In this document: positions 8,953 through 17,769 of the stretch, in pieces | Position numbering within the stretch: the first letter of the stretch is position 1 | Layout of the letters: every line of letters starts with the position of its first letter | Origin: Mycolicibacterium sp. P9-64 | GTDB lineage: Bacteria > Actinomycetota > Actinomycetes > Mycobacteriales > Mycobacteriaceae | Direction of reading: 5' to 3' | Assembly: GCF_008329605.1 (NCBI RefSeq) | Contig: NZ_NPKO01000004.1 | Coordinates: 124,001 to 188,000, forward strand | Length of the DNA stretch: 64,000 nt | The notes under the pieces: generated by a model | Database searches by the model: none | Seen by the model: only the letters and a program-made list of their open reading frames with translations | Told to the model about the DNA's origin: nothing | Position numbers and translations under genes: made by a program

Positions 8953-10272
8953 ATGCTTGAGTTCGACGACATCCAGCACATTCTGCTGACCCGCACCCCT
9001 GCGTTGACGGGACGCTACGAGTTCCTGTCGTTCGGCAACCCGGCCGGTGGCCGTGCGTGGTTGTCAGAGCTGATCGACCGTGTCGATTCCGCTACCGAGG
9101 CGATCGCCGGAATGGACGGCACTCAACGCTGGATCACGCTGGCGTTCACCTTCAACGGCCTTCGGGCACTCGGGGTGCCAGAAGCGTCGCTAGCCAGCTT
9201 CCCCGATGCCTTCCGCGAGGGCATGGCCGCCCGCTCGGCCATTCTCGGCGACACCGGAGCCAACCACCCGGACCACTGGGTGGGTGATCTGGCGAGCGAG
9301 GACCTGCATGCCATCGCGATCCTGTTCGCGCGCACGGAGCAGGAACACGACCGGTGCATCGGGGTCCACGACGCGCTGATCGCCCGGTGTGACGGGGTGC
9401 GAAGCCTGTCCTTCCTCGACCTGAACGCCACGCCGCCGTTCAACTACGCCCACGACCACTTCGGCTTTCGCGATCGGCTGTCGCAGCCCGTGATGAAGGG
9501 CTCCGGTGAGGATCCGACGCCGGGTTCCGGCGCGGCACTCGAGCCGGGGGAGTTCATCCTCGGCTATCCCGACGAGAACGGACCGGTGGCCGACCTTCCT
9601 CAGCCCGACGAGTTGTCGCGCAACGGCAGCTATATGGCCTACCGGCGGCTGGAGGAACACGTCGGGACGTTCCGCGAGTATCTGCGCGAGAACTCCGACA
9701 CGCCCGAGGGGGCGGATTTGCTCGCCGCGAAGTTCATGGGGCGGTGGCGTAGCGGCGCCCCGCTGGTCTTGAGCCCAGATCGGGACGACCCAGAGCTGGG
9801 CGCTGACCCCCTGCGCAACAACGACTTCAACTACAAGGAGATGGATCCACTCGGATACGCGTGCCCGCTGGGATCGCACGCCCGTCGGCTCAATCCCCGA
9901 GACACGGCGCACTACATGAACCGTCGTCGGATGATTCGACGCGGTGCCACATACGGGCCTGCACTGCCCGATGGTGTGCCCGACGACGGCGTCGACCGGG
10001 GCATCGCCGCATTCATCATCTGCGCCGACCTGGTGCGCCAATTCGAGTTCGCGCAGAACGTGTGGATCAACGACAAGACGTTCCACGAATTGGGCAACGA
10101 GCACGACCCGATCTGCGGGACCCAGGACGGGACCCTCGACTTCACCGTCCCCAAACGTCCGATCCGTAAGGTGCACAAGGGGATACCTGCCTTCACCACC
10201 CTCAAGGGCGGTGCGTACTTCTTCCTGCCAGGTCTCAACGGGCTGCGCTATCTCGCGTCGCTCGCCGATTGA
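8953..10272 (+). CDS. DyP-type haem peroxidase (class V-like)
   Basis: This 439-aa protein resembles the large dye-decolorising peroxidases. Its C-terminal half has CPLGSHARRLNPRD, where the histidine is the expected proximal haem ligand. RRRMIRRGATYGP and FFLPGLNGLRYLASL are also typical of the family's end. The distal GxxDG motif region reads HFGFRDRLSQP: the catalytic aspartate is kept but the following glycine is arginine. There is no Tat signal and no encapsulin gene nearby, unlike the mycobacterial DyP that travels with Cfp29. It sits between two uncharacterised proteins in one operon; the next gene starts 12 bases past its stop. Confidence 0.85.
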   Translation: MLEFDDIQHILLTRTPALTGRYEFLSFGNPAGGRAWLSELIDRVDSATEAIAGMDGTQRWITLAFTFNGLRALGVPEASLASFPDAFREGMAARSAILGDTGANHPDHWVGDLASEDLHAIAILFARTEQEHDRCIGVHDALIARCDGVRSLSFLDLNATPPFNYAHDHFGFRDRLSQPVMKGSGEDPTPGSGAALEPGEFILGYPDENGPVADLPQPDELSRNGSYMAYRRLEEHVGTFREYLRENSDTPEGADLLAAKFMGRWRSGAPLVLSPDRDDPELGADPLRNNDFNYKEMDPLGYACPLGSHARRLNPRDTAHYMNRRRMIRRGATYGPALPDGVPDDGVDRGIAAFIICADLVRQFEFAQNVWINDKTFHELGNEHDPICGTQDGTLDFTVPKRPIRKVHKGIPAFTTLKGGAYFFLPGLNGLRYLASLAD

Positions 10273-10283
10273 AGGACTTCCCG

Positions 10284-11300
10284 ATGACAGCATTGCCGCG
10301 GGCCCGCACCTACAACCAGAGCCATGTCGCCAGGCCCGACAACGGTGGCCGGCGCGTCAGCATCTACTGGACGTGGAGTTATCCCTGGGAGTCGCAACGA
10401 GATCCGGCGGAGGTCTACAACCGCTTCTCGACGATCACCGAGGTGCGCAACGTCGCATGGCCGGCGTATGAGACCCCCGAGTACGACGCCGCGAACTTCC
10501 TGCAGGGGATCGCAGGAACATTGGAGCTGTTTCACCGGTCCACCCTGGACTTTCAGGCATTGGCAGAGGAGGCCACCGGCCATCCCGTAGCGGTCTACCA
10601 GCGCATCGACCAGGCCGGCTACAAACTCCTCATAGATGACCGCATCCTGGCCGACACCGACACTCTCATGGTGTTCGGACTCGACCATCTGCTCTCCGAA
10701 CAGGAAGCCGCCCCTGAGGAGATCGCCGCGATCAGGGAGTGGCTGAAGCAGGAAGGCAAGTGCCTGCTGTTGGCGCCTCACCACGACGTCGGCTTCACCG
10801 ACGACTTCACCCAACGGCAGGTCGAATACCAGCATCATGGTGACCGGTTGGTGCCCAGACAACAGCGCTTCAGCCAGTACACGCGCTCGTTGATGAAGGC
10901 GCTGGACGTGCCCGTGCACAACACGTGGGGGCTGCGACCCGCGGTCGTCGAGGGCACCACGGAGATATCGCCGCTCACCGGATTTCGGGATCTCGACAAT
11001 GCTCGTCTGCTCGACGACGTCACCACATTCAACTTTCACCCGCACCTGCCGCACTACCAACTGACGGCCCCGGAAAGCGATGACCTGCGGGTGCTCGGAC
11101 GCCAGCGCGTCGATCCGACCAGGCCACACCCGTTCACCGAGGCGGGCAACTCCGAGTTCAACGCGCTGATCTGGATGCCACCGTCGGGGCCCCGCGCGGG
11201 GGACATCGTTCTGATCGACTCGACTCACTTCACCACCCTGTTCGGCGGCACTGACAGTCTGCGGAATCTGTGGCGCAACCTGTCGACGATGGCCAAGTAG
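10284..11300 (+). CDS. Uncharacterised protein with glutamine-amidotransferase-like core (338 aa)
   Basis: The function is unknown. The segment TLMVFGLDHLLSEQEAAPEEIAAIREWLKQ followed by GKCLLLAPHHDVGF has the strand-loop-helix layout of DUF4350/GATase-1-like domains: a buried strand, 'open-ended helix' and a final strand ending in a polar turn. The class I glutaminase cysteine is not present there, so a binding rather than amidase role is more likely. ATG 10284 is chosen over an in-frame TTG at 10269 because AAGGA precedes it. It is the third gene of the DyP cassette. The fold call is inference. Confidence 0.65.
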   Translation: MTALPRARTYNQSHVARPDNGGRRVSIYWTWSYPWESQRDPAEVYNRFSTITEVRNVAWPAYETPEYDAANFLQGIAGTLELFHRSTLDFQALAEEATGHPVAVYQRIDQAGYKLLIDDRILADTDTLMVFGLDHLLSEQEAAPEEIAAIREWLKQEGKCLLLAPHHDVGFTDDFTQRQVEYQHHGDRLVPRQQRFSQYTRSLMKALDVPVHNTWGLRPAVVEGTTEISPLTGFRDLDNARLLDDVTTFNFHPHLPHYQLTAPESDDLRVLGRQRVDPTRPHPFTEAGNSEFNALIWMPPSGPRAGDIVLIDSTHFTTLFGGTDSLRNLWRNLSTMAK

Positions 11301-11321
11301 AACTGCCCGACCCTTGAACGG

Positions 11322-11448
11322 GTGCGGTGGGCGCGACACGGCCCAAAGTGCACGCGGCGTCTTCCAATTCGAAGGCATAATGGTGGTTGCCCCAGTGCTG
11401 CGGCGTGCAGAGCGCGTCGTCGCGTTAGCGCCTCACCCCGGCAGCTAA
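11322..11448 (+). pseudogene. Decayed second copy of the citE 3' end
   Basis: Bases 11353-11448 read in frame to a TAA. They give ARGVFQFEGIMVVAPVLRRA followed by ERVVALAPHPGS, against ERGAFQFEGQMVDMPVLRRA and ERIAASVPRPES at the end of the intact citE at 7353. Upstream, 11322-11339 reads VRWARH in another frame, against ARWARN in citE. A shift plus loss of about 11-12 bases separates the two parts. The fragment has no start and is not translatable as a domain. It lies directly before bkdA, where citE's end is expected in the uninterrupted operon. It therefore marks the right edge of the inserted DyP/haem block. Confidence 0.85.
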
Positions 11449-11548
11449 CGGACAGGCCTCCCACCAGAGGTTTGCTCTGAGCGCCACCGCGCTGAGCACC
11501 TCAGTCGTCAGGCGGCGCAACATGCCGTCGGTGACCCAAGGAGGCGGT

Positions 11549-12646
11549 ATGGCTGGGTCCATTGCGGCACCCTCGGCGATGAGCGTCGAGCTGGAGCCGA
11601 TCCAACTGGTGGCGCCCGACGGGACGCCCACCACCGAAACCCGATACCGCCGAGACCTCCCGCCCGAGACGTTGGCCTGGCTCTATGAGTCGATGGTCGT
11701 GACCCGCGAGTTGGACACCGAGTTCGTGAACCTGCAACGGCAGGGCGAGTTGGCGTTGTTCGCGGGATCGCGCGGCCAGGAGGCCGCACAGATCGGTGCG
11801 ACGGCGTGCCTGCGCAAGACTGATTGGCTGTTCCCGCAATACCGCGAGCTCGGCGCGTTGCTGGTGCGCGGCATCAATCCCGCCCAGATGGGTGCGGTGT
11901 GGCGAGGCCGATGGCACGGTGGGCTCGAATTCACCAAGAAGTGCTGTGCGCCCCTCGCGATTCCAATCGGCACCCACGGCCTGCACGCCGTCGGCGCGGC
12001 GATGGCTGCTCAGCGGCTCGGCGAGGACTCCGTGACCGTGGCGTTCCTCGGCGACGGCGCGACGTCGGAGGGCGACGTGCACGAGGCGCTGAACCTGGCG
12101 ACCGTGTTCGCGGTGCCCTGCGTGTTCTTCGTGCAGAACAATCAATGGGCCATCTCGGTACCCGTGGCACGCCAGCAGGCGGGCCCGTCGATCGCACACC
12201 GCGCGATCGGATACGGAATGCCGGGGATTCGGGTAGATGGCAATGACGTCCTGGCCTGCTACGCAGTGATGGCGGAGGCCGCCGAGCGAGCTCGCCGCGG
12301 CGGCGGCCCGAGCTTGATCGAGGCGATCACCTACCGGATGGGGCCACACACCACGTCCGACGACCCGACGCGTTACCGCTCCGACGACGAGCTGGAGTAT
12401 TGGCGCGCAAGGGATCCAATCGACCGCTACCGCGGCTACCTCCAAGCCTCGGGCGTATGGACGGAGCGGCTCGAGGAGCGGGTCGGCGCCCGAGCGCACC
12501 GCATGCGGGCCGAGTTGCGCGACGCCATCATCAACACCCCTGATGTCGACGTCGCCGAGGTCTTCGACACCGTCTACCACGGCATCACGCCCGAGCTCGC
12601 GCGCCAACGCGACCAACTGGCAGCGGAATTGGCGAAGGAGGCGTGA
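11549..12646 (+). CDS. bkdA: Branched-chain keto-acid dehydrogenase E1 alpha
   Basis: The thiamine-diphosphate-dependent E1 alpha subunit (365 aa from ATG 11549, directly behind AAGGAGG; an upstream in-frame ATG at 11522 lacks this). The ThDP motif runs GDGATSEGDVHEALNLA to VQNNQWAIS. The phosphorylation-loop-like region YRMGPHTTSDDPTRYR is typical of 2-oxo-isovalerate E1 alpha. It works with the following E1 beta and E2 to convert branched 2-oxo acids to acyl-CoAs, feeding the fadE/accAD genes upstream. In M. tuberculosis it corresponds to Rv2497c. Confidence 0.9.
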   Translation: MAGSIAAPSAMSVELEPIQLVAPDGTPTTETRYRRDLPPETLAWLYESMVVTRELDTEFVNLQRQGELALFAGSRGQEAAQIGATACLRKTDWLFPQYRELGALLVRGINPAQMGAVWRGRWHGGLEFTKKCCAPLAIPIGTHGLHAVGAAMAAQRLGEDSVTVAFLGDGATSEGDVHEALNLATVFAVPCVFFVQNNQWAISVPVARQQAGPSIAHRAIGYGMPGIRVDGNDVLACYAVMAEAAERARRGGGPSLIEAITYRMGPHTTSDDPTRYRSDDELEYWRARDPIDRYRGYLQASGVWTERLEERVGARAHRMRAELRDAIINTPDVDVAEVFDTVYHGITPELARQRDQLAAELAKEA

Positions 12647-12647
12647 G

Positions 12648-13688
12648 GTGACTCAAATAATCGAACGACCATCGATGCAGGGCGACGACTCCCAGGAGCC
12701 CTTCGTGCCGAGCGTCCTGGCCACCGACATGACCATGGCCAAGGCGATCAACCGGGCGCTGCACGACGCCATGGTCGCCGATGACCGGGTGCTGGTGTTC
12801 GGTGAGGACGTCGCGCGGCTCGGCGGGGTGTTCCGGGTGACCGAGAGCCTCACCGAGACATTCGGCGATGGAAGATGTTTCGACACCCCGCTGGCGGAGT
12901 CCGCCATCATCGGCATTGCCATCGGCATGGCGATCCGCGGATTCGTGCCGGTCCCCGAGATTCAGTTCGACGGCTTCGCCGCACCCGCGTTCGACCAGAT
13001 CGTCAGCCACCTGGCCAAGTACCGGATGCGGACCCGGGGCAACGTGGACATGCCGGTGACCATCCGCATCCCGTCGTTCGGTGGAATCGGTGCGGTCGAA
13101 CATCATTCGGAATCCACGGAGAGCTACTGGCTGCACACGGCGGGGTTGAAGGTGGTGGTGCCGTCGACGCCGTCGGATGCCTACTGGCTCCTGCGGTACT
13201 CCATCGCCGAGAGGGATCCGGTGATCTTCCTCGAGCCCAAGCGCCGATACTGGGGGCGCGGCCTCGTCGATACGTCCGTGCCGGGGGAGCAGCTCGGGCG
13301 GGCGGCGATCCGCAGGCTTGGCGACGACGTCACGGTGATCACCTACGGCTCGTTGGTCGCCACCGCTTTGAGTGCCGCAGAGTCAACGGATTACGACCTG
13401 GAGGTCATCGATCTGCGGTCACTGAACCCTCTGGACTTCGACACGATTGCGGAGTCGGTGCGCAAGACGGGGCGCGCAGTGGTGATGCACGAGGGTCCGC
13501 GGACGCTGGGCTTCGGCGCCGAACTGGCTGCCCGCATCTCCGAGGAATGCTTCTACGAGCTGGAAGCACCGGTGTTGCGCGCCACGGGATTCGACACGCC
13601 ATATCCACCGGCCCGGCTGGAGAAACTCTGGCTGCCCGGCGTCGACCGGCTGCTGGACTGCGTCGAGCAGGCGATGAGCCAGCCATGA
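12648..13688 (+). CDS. bkdB: Branched-chain keto-acid dehydrogenase E1 beta
   Basis: A 346-aa E1 beta subunit with the transketolase pyrimidine domain ([23 protein letters not shown] near the start; [17 protein letters not shown]) and the C-terminal domain ([37 protein letters not shown]). GTG 12648 starts one base after the bkdA stop with GGAGG in the end of bkdA. It forms the alpha2-beta2 E1 with BkdA. Its stop overlaps the E2 start. Confidence 0.9.
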   Translation: MTQIIERPSMQGDDSQEPFVPSVLATDMTMAKAINRALHDAMVADDRVLVFGEDVARLGGVFRVTESLTETFGDGRCFDTPLAESAIIGIAIGMAIRGFVPVPEIQFDGFAAPAFDQIVSHLAKYRMRTRGNVDMPVTIRIPSFGGIGAVEHHSESTESYWLHTAGLKVVVPSTPSDAYWLLRYSIAERDPVIFLEPKRRYWGRGLVDTSVPGEQLGRAAIRRLGDDVTVITYGSLVATALSAAESTDYDLEVIDLRSLNPLDFDTIAESVRKTGRAVVMHEGPRTLGFGAELAARISEECFYELEAPVLRATGFDTPYPPARLEKLWLPGVDRLLDCVEQAMSQP

Positions 13689-14887
13689 CCGACGGCGGAG
13701 TGCAGGAGTTCCTGGTGCCCGACCTCGGCGAAGGGCTCGAGGACGCCACCATCACCACCTGGCTGGTCGCGGTCGGCGACGACGTGGTGCTCAACCAGGT
13801 GTTGTGCACGGTGGAGACCAACAAGGCCGAGGTCGAGATCCCCAGCCCGTACGCAGGCCGCATCGTCGAACTGGGTGGCGCGGAGGGCGAGACACTGGCC
13901 GTGGGAGCGCCGTTGGTGCGCATTGCCAGCGCCGACGCTCGGAGGGCAGTCCACGCAAGCGCGGCTCCAGCGGAGCGACCCGGGATTGACGACACGGTGC
14001 CGCGCAAGCCCGTGCTCGTCGGCTACGGCACCGACGACGCGATGGACGGTTCCCGGCGACGCCCACGGGCCAAGCCTCCGGTTCGCAAACTGGCAGCCGA
14101 ACTGCACGTCGACATGGCCTCCGTCGCACCGGGTTCCGGGCCCGACGGCATCGTCACCCGCGATGACGTCCTCGCCGCGGTAGAGGCGCCCCGCAAGGAC
14201 GACACCAGGGTATCGGGCGTGCGGTTGGAGATGGCTCGACGAATGGCTCTGTCGCGCAGGGAGATCCCCGACGCCCATGCGTCAGTCCAGGTCGATTGTT
14301 CGGCGCTGCTGCGGCTGCGGGACCGGCTGAGTGCGGCCACCGCCGAGCCGATCACGCCGTTCGTGCTGACGCTGCGGCTGTTGACGGTGGCACTGGCGCA
14401 TCATCCGGTGCTCAACTCCACCTGGATCGACACCGTCGACGGCCCGCGCATCCACGTCCATCCCACCGTGCACCTCGGCATCGGTGTCGCGGCGCCGCGG
14501 GGACTGTTGGTGCCCGTCGTGACCGATGCACAGACCAAGACCACCCGTGACCTCGCGTCCGCGGTGAACCAGCTCGTCGCGGATGCCAGGGCAGGCACGC
14601 TCAAACCCACGCAGCTGCAGGGCTCGACGTTCACGGTGTCCAACTTCGGGGCGCTCGGCCTCGATGAGGGCGTGCCGGTGATCAATCACCCCGAGGCGGC
14701 GATCCTCGGCATCGGATCGCTCAAGTCGCGTGCGGTGGTCGTCGACGGCGACGTGGCCGCTCGCCCCACGATGACGCTCACGTGCGCCTTCGATCACCGC
14801 GTCGCCGACGGCGCGCAGGTGGCTGGGTTCCTCGGCGAGCTCAGGGAACTGATCGAGTCGCCGGAGTTGGCCCTGCTCGACCTCTAG
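13685..14887 (+). CDS. bkdC: Branched-chain keto-acid dehydrogenase E2, dihydrolipoyl acyltransferase
   Basis: A 400-aa E2 with one lipoyl domain (residues 5-80; lipoyl-lysine in [12 protein letters not shown]). Next comes a peripheral-subunit-binding domain near residues 120-160 ([17 protein letters not shown] to [13 protein letters not shown]). The catalytic acyltransferase ends with the active-site motif [13 protein letters not shown] 13685 overlaps bkdB's stop. No E3 lies nearby; mycobacteria use a shared Lpd. The TAG stop shares CTAG with the convergent crotonase gene. Confidence 0.9.
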   Translation: MTDGGVQEFLVPDLGEGLEDATITTWLVAVGDDVVLNQVLCTVETNKAEVEIPSPYAGRIVELGGAEGETLAVGAPLVRIASADARRAVHASAAPAERPGIDDTVPRKPVLVGYGTDDAMDGSRRRPRAKPPVRKLAAELHVDMASVAPGSGPDGIVTRDDVLAAVEAPRKDDTRVSGVRLEMARRMALSRREIPDAHASVQVDCSALLRLRDRLSAATAEPITPFVLTLRLLTVALAHHPVLNSTWIDTVDGPRIHVHPTVHLGIGVAAPRGLLVPVVTDAQTKTTRDLASAVNQLVADARAGTLKPTQLQGSTFTVSNFGALGLDEGVPVINHPEAAILGIGSLKSRAVVVDGDVAARPTMTLTCAFDHRVADGAQVAGFLGELRELIESPELALLDL

Positions 14888-15636
14888 CGGCGTTGGGCGG
14901 CGGCCAACCGGGCGGCGAACTCGGGAGACTCGATGGAGGTGGCCTGCGGGCCGATCTCGACGTCGACGGCGATCCGGTGCTGCTCGGTGTCGACGGTGCC
15001 GGGGTTGGCGGTCGCCCGCATCGACGCCTTGGTCGCGATCACCACGTCGCGCGGTGCCGACGCGGGACCGGCCGCCAGTTCGCGGGCGGCCGCCACGGGG
15101 TCGTCGGACACCTGAAGCGCCAGACCGTGCTGCACGGCGGCGTCGGCGTCGAACCGCATGCCGAACAGCAGCGCCGCCCGCGCCACCTGTGGGCCGACCG
15201 CCCGCTGCAACATCCATGTCGCGCCGCCACCCGGATGGATCCCGAGCTTCTGGAACCGCGGGTCGAACAACGCCGCCGGGCCCGCGATGCGCACGTCGGC
15301 GGCCAACGCGAGGTTGAGCCCGGCGCCGACGGCCGGGCCGTTGACCGCGGCGATGGTCGGCAGCGAGCAATTCGCGACGGCGAGGAAGCCGTCGTAGATG
15401 ACTCGGAGGCCGTCCTCGGCGGCCTCGCCAAGGGCGGTGAGGTTGGCGCCTGCACAGAACGCCTTGCCCGCGCCGGTGACGATCACCGCATGCACGCCGG
15501 GGTCGGCCTCCGCGGCGTCGACGGCCGCGCGGAGTGCCCCGGACATCTCGGCCGTGACCGCGTTGCGGCGGTCGGGATCGTTGACGGTGATGAGCGCGAC
15601 GCGGTCCTCGACCTGCGTCAGTACTAGATCAGACAC
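14884..15636 (-). CDS. Enoyl-CoA hydratase/isomerase family protein lacking both catalytic glutamates (EchA14-like)
   Basis: A 250-aa crotonase-fold protein starting at GTG 15636. The oxyanion-hole regions [11 protein letters not shown] and [18 protein letters not shown] are intact. The two positions that hold catalytic glutamates in classical hydratases are Asn (GAGLN) and Phe ([10 protein letters not shown]) here. It is therefore unlikely to hydrate by the standard mechanism and may be an isomerase, thioesterase or other crotonase. Gene order suggests the Rv2486 (echA14) group. It is convergent with bkdC, sharing CTAG. Confidence 0.8.
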   Translation of the reverse strand: MSDLVLTQVEDRVALITVNDPDRRNAVTAEMSGALRAAVDAAEADPGVHAVIVTGAGKAFCAGANLTALGEAAEDGLRVIYDGFLAVANCSLPTIAAVNGPAVGAGLNLALAADVRIAGPAALFDPRFQKLGIHPGGGATWMLQRAVGPQVARAALLFGMRFDADAAVQHGLALQVSDDPVAAARELAAGPASAPRDVVIATKASMRATANPGTVDTEQHRIAVDVEIGPQATSIESPEFAARLAAAQRR

Positions 15637-15813
15637 GGGTCGAGGCTAGCGCGCTGCACCACCGAAGCTGATAGCGGTAGTAGAGCCTGCGTCGGATCAC
15701 CGCTCCGGGGAGGACGTCGGCGGCCGCGCGGATGGCGTCAACAGTCACCGACCGCGATACCGGAGCCAGTAGTCGCCGACGGTGGTCCCCATGCCTTCGA
15801 CTGTGCCAGCCGA

Positions 15814-16401
15814 TCAGCCTGCTGCGTTGGGCCGCAGCGGCGGGCAACGCCCCTCGGCGTCGGTGGCCAGCTCGAAGTGCCAGTTCTCGTTGGCGTAGAT
15901 CTGGCACAACCCGAATTGCGCGCCGTTGCGGATCAGCCACTCCGACGCGCCGTTGCCTGCGATGTCCACCGCCTCCCCGACCACGTGCCTGGACGTTTCG
16001 GGCGAGGCGACGAATTGCTGGGCCATCGCGACGCTGCCGTACTGGCGAACGGCGTCGTTGAACAGGCGCTGCTGGAATCCCTTCGACCGCCACCCCGACG
16101 TGATCGTGATGCCGACGCCCTGGGCCTGCGCGCTGCGCGCCGCGTCCTGGATCGCCTTGAGCAGCGCGGGGTCGAGCAGCGCCAGGATCTGACTCGACGT
16201 GTCGAACGGGCTCAGCGTCGTGTTGTCGGGGAGGTACCCGCTCCAGGAGTCGGTTGCCCCGCCGCCGACGGAAAGAGAGTCGTCAGTGGCGGTGGCGGTT
16301 GGATCGGTCGCAGGATCGGCTGCGGCCACCGCCGAGGCGACGGCAGCATAGCCGGCCAAGGTGAGCGCGGTGCCCAGCGCGACGAACAATCGGCGGGTCA
16401 C
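15814..16401 (-). CDS. Secreted D,D-carboxypeptidase, peptidase M15B (VanY-like)
   Basis: This 195-aa protein starts at GTG 16401 behind AGGAGG. A signal peptide covers about residues 1-28. The zinc peptidase core shows ITSGWRSKGFQQRLF, the zinc and acid motif SRHVVGEAVDIAG (S-x-H-x(6)-D) and the second zinc histidine in NENWHFE. All catalytic positions of the M15B family are present. It should trim terminal D-Ala from peptidoglycan stems in the cell wall. It is a single gene with no operon partner. Confidence 0.85.
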   Translation of the reverse strand: MTRRLFVALGTALTLAGYAAVASAVAAADPATDPTATATDDSLSVGGGATDSWSGYLPDNTTLSPFDTSSQILALLDPALLKAIQDAARSAQAQGVGITITSGWRSKGFQQRLFNDAVRQYGSVAMAQQFVASPETSRHVVGEAVDIAGNGASEWLIRNGAQFGLCQIYANENWHFELATDAEGRCPPLRPNAAG

Positions 16402-16823
16402 GGCGCGTGCCTCCTAGTCGACCAGTAGTCGCCGGCGATCGGCGTCTCGCAACCAGTCTCCCCGACGGCCGCGGACCGTGGCGTCCAGGTAGGGCGCACC
16501 GGTCTACTACGGGCCGCATCGTCATCCGGCCCTGACCCACCCTCGACACCGAGACGAGACGGCGGCCTCGGCGAAGCGTCGGCATCGACCAGTATTCCTG
16601 CTAGCTGCCATGCGGGAGTTCCCTTTCTCCTCAAACAGTTTGGCAGCTAGCGCCGACGACAATGCACGCCCCGGCGAGCAATCTTGAGGTACGTACCAAG
16701 ACCAAACAACATGCGGACGAAACGATTACGACGTTCAGCGCAGGCCGCGCGACGCGTAGTCGTCAGAGTCTGATTTCAGCTGACAGCGCCTTCAAGCGAT
16801 GTCACCCAACGAGGAGGAAGAAA
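16402..16823. other. Non-coding interval with an 11-bp inverted repeat
   Basis: No convincing gene lies in these 422 bases; the short open frames have no ribosome site or recognisable product. A perfect inverted repeat, GCTAGCTGCCA (16600-16610) and TGGCAGCTAGC (16641-16651), encloses 30 bases. An outer GTCGGC/GCCGAC pair (16578-16583, 16652-16657) may extend it. The right part must carry the promoter of the 16824 gene. Confidence 0.5.
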
Positions 16824-17033
16824 ATGAAACTGCGAATCGTCGCATCCTTGGCCATCGCCGCCTCCGCGGCAGCCATCGGACTGGCACCGATCGCCGCGGC
16901 TGACGCCACCGTGCATCAGAGCCCGGGGAATGCCCAAATCACCGCCACACCGGGGGAGGCCTCTCAAGAGGCCGCCCAGGATCAACAGCCGTTTGGTGGC
17001 GACGAGGGCGCCCTGCTATTCCACCGCCACTGA
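16824..17033 (+). CDS. Small secreted peptide (69 aa)
   Basis: ATG 16824 is preceded by GAGGAGGAAG. Residues 1-27 are a clean Sec signal peptide (KLR start, Ala-rich core, PIAAADA cleavage region). The mature peptide is about 42 residues, polar, Gln/Ala-rich and without cysteine; it ends GALLFHRH. I recognise no family. A strong terminator hairpin starts at the stop codon, so this is a monocistronic unit. Confidence 0.7.
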   Translation: MKLRIVASLAIAASAAAIGLAPIAAADATVHQSPGNAQITATPGEASQEAAQDQQPFGGDEGALLFHRH

Positions 17034-17076
17034 CGACGGCCGCACGCTCGGGGCAGCTCCCCGTTGGGCCGTCGTC
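17032..17076 (+). terminator. Hairpin terminator after the 69-aa secreted peptide gene
   Basis: A perfect 10-bp stem, GACGACGGCC (17032-17041) and GGCCGTCGTC (17067-17076), encloses a second smaller stem CGGGG/CCCCG. It overlaps the TGA stop. There is no U-tract, as usual for mycobacteria. It also lies just past the end of the convergent cupin gene and could serve both. Confidence 0.7.
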
Positions 17077-17103
17077 GCACTAAGGCCAATGCTGGGTACC
17101 AGA

Positions 17104-17568
17104 TCAGGGATGGGGATAGTCGCGAGCGCCCGACTCGGCGAATTCGTCCAGCTCCGGGAGGTTGACGACGATGGGATCCGGGTCCGAACGGGTGACGACC
17201 CAGACGGTCGGGTTGTCGGCGGATGCGTTGATCTCCTGGTGCACCGTGTGCGCGGGGATGAAGACGAAGTCTCCAGGGCCTGCTTCGGCGACGTGTTCCA
17301 GACGGTCGCCCCACCGGTATCTGGCCGTGCCTTCGAGCACGTACAGGATCGTCTCTTGATCGCCATGATGGTGCGCGCCGGTCGCGGCACCGGGTTGCAC
17401 GGTGGTGAGGAAGGCACTCAGCACCTTGGCGTCGGGGTTGCGGCTGTCGAATGCGACGTGCCGGACCAGTCCTGACGTCTGTGGGGTGTCGTTCGAGAGT
17501 TGGTCACGCCGGACGATGCGGACCGAGGGTTTGTCGACCATGGTTCCCAGCATCGCGTCTCGTGGCAC
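17104..17568 (-). CDS. Single-domain cupin protein
   Basis: A 154-aa cupin. Motif 1 reads GAATGAHHHGDQETILYVLEG, with the metal-type histidines and glutamate. Motif 2 reads PGDFVFIPAHTVHQEIN. It is cytosolic (no signal). In-frame ATGs at 17568, 17553 and 17541 are all possible starts; none has a clear ribosome site. The substrate is unknown: small cupins serve as isomerases, dioxygenases or sensors. No neighbour suggests a pathway. Confidence 0.75.
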   Translation of the reverse strand: MPRDAMLGTMVDKPSVRIVRRDQLSNDTPQTSGLVRHVAFDSRNPDAKVLSAFLTTVQPGAATGAHHHGDQETILYVLEGTARYRWGDRLEHVAEAGPGDFVFIPAHTVHQEINASADNPTVWVVTRSDPDPIVVNLPELDEFAESGARDYPHP

Positions 17569-17769
17569 CGGTTGTCATTGGTGCTGACCGCAATTCCGTC
17601 AGCGAATGCCTACTACCTGGTGTCCGGCGAGGGCCCGGGTGCCGGCTTGAGGAGACCCTTGCCCGTGATTGGCGGGCGACCCAGCGCCGACAGCAGGCGG
17701 GGGCGCGCCGGCGTGTGCATTGCCCAAGATCTCTTGGCACGTGGGGTGTCCTCAGCCGGCATCCAGCGG

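Noticed and set aside
8953..10272. Encapsulin-cargo role for the DyP peroxidase
   Set aside because: No encapsulin gene is nearby and I see no encapsulin-targeting peptide at the C-terminus, which ends within the family's final strand.
16398..16634. Open frame upstream of the M15 peptidase gene on the reverse strand
   Set aside because: It has no ribosome site, no signal or domain, and unusual composition. It overlaps the inverted repeat and the peptidase gene's own upstream region.
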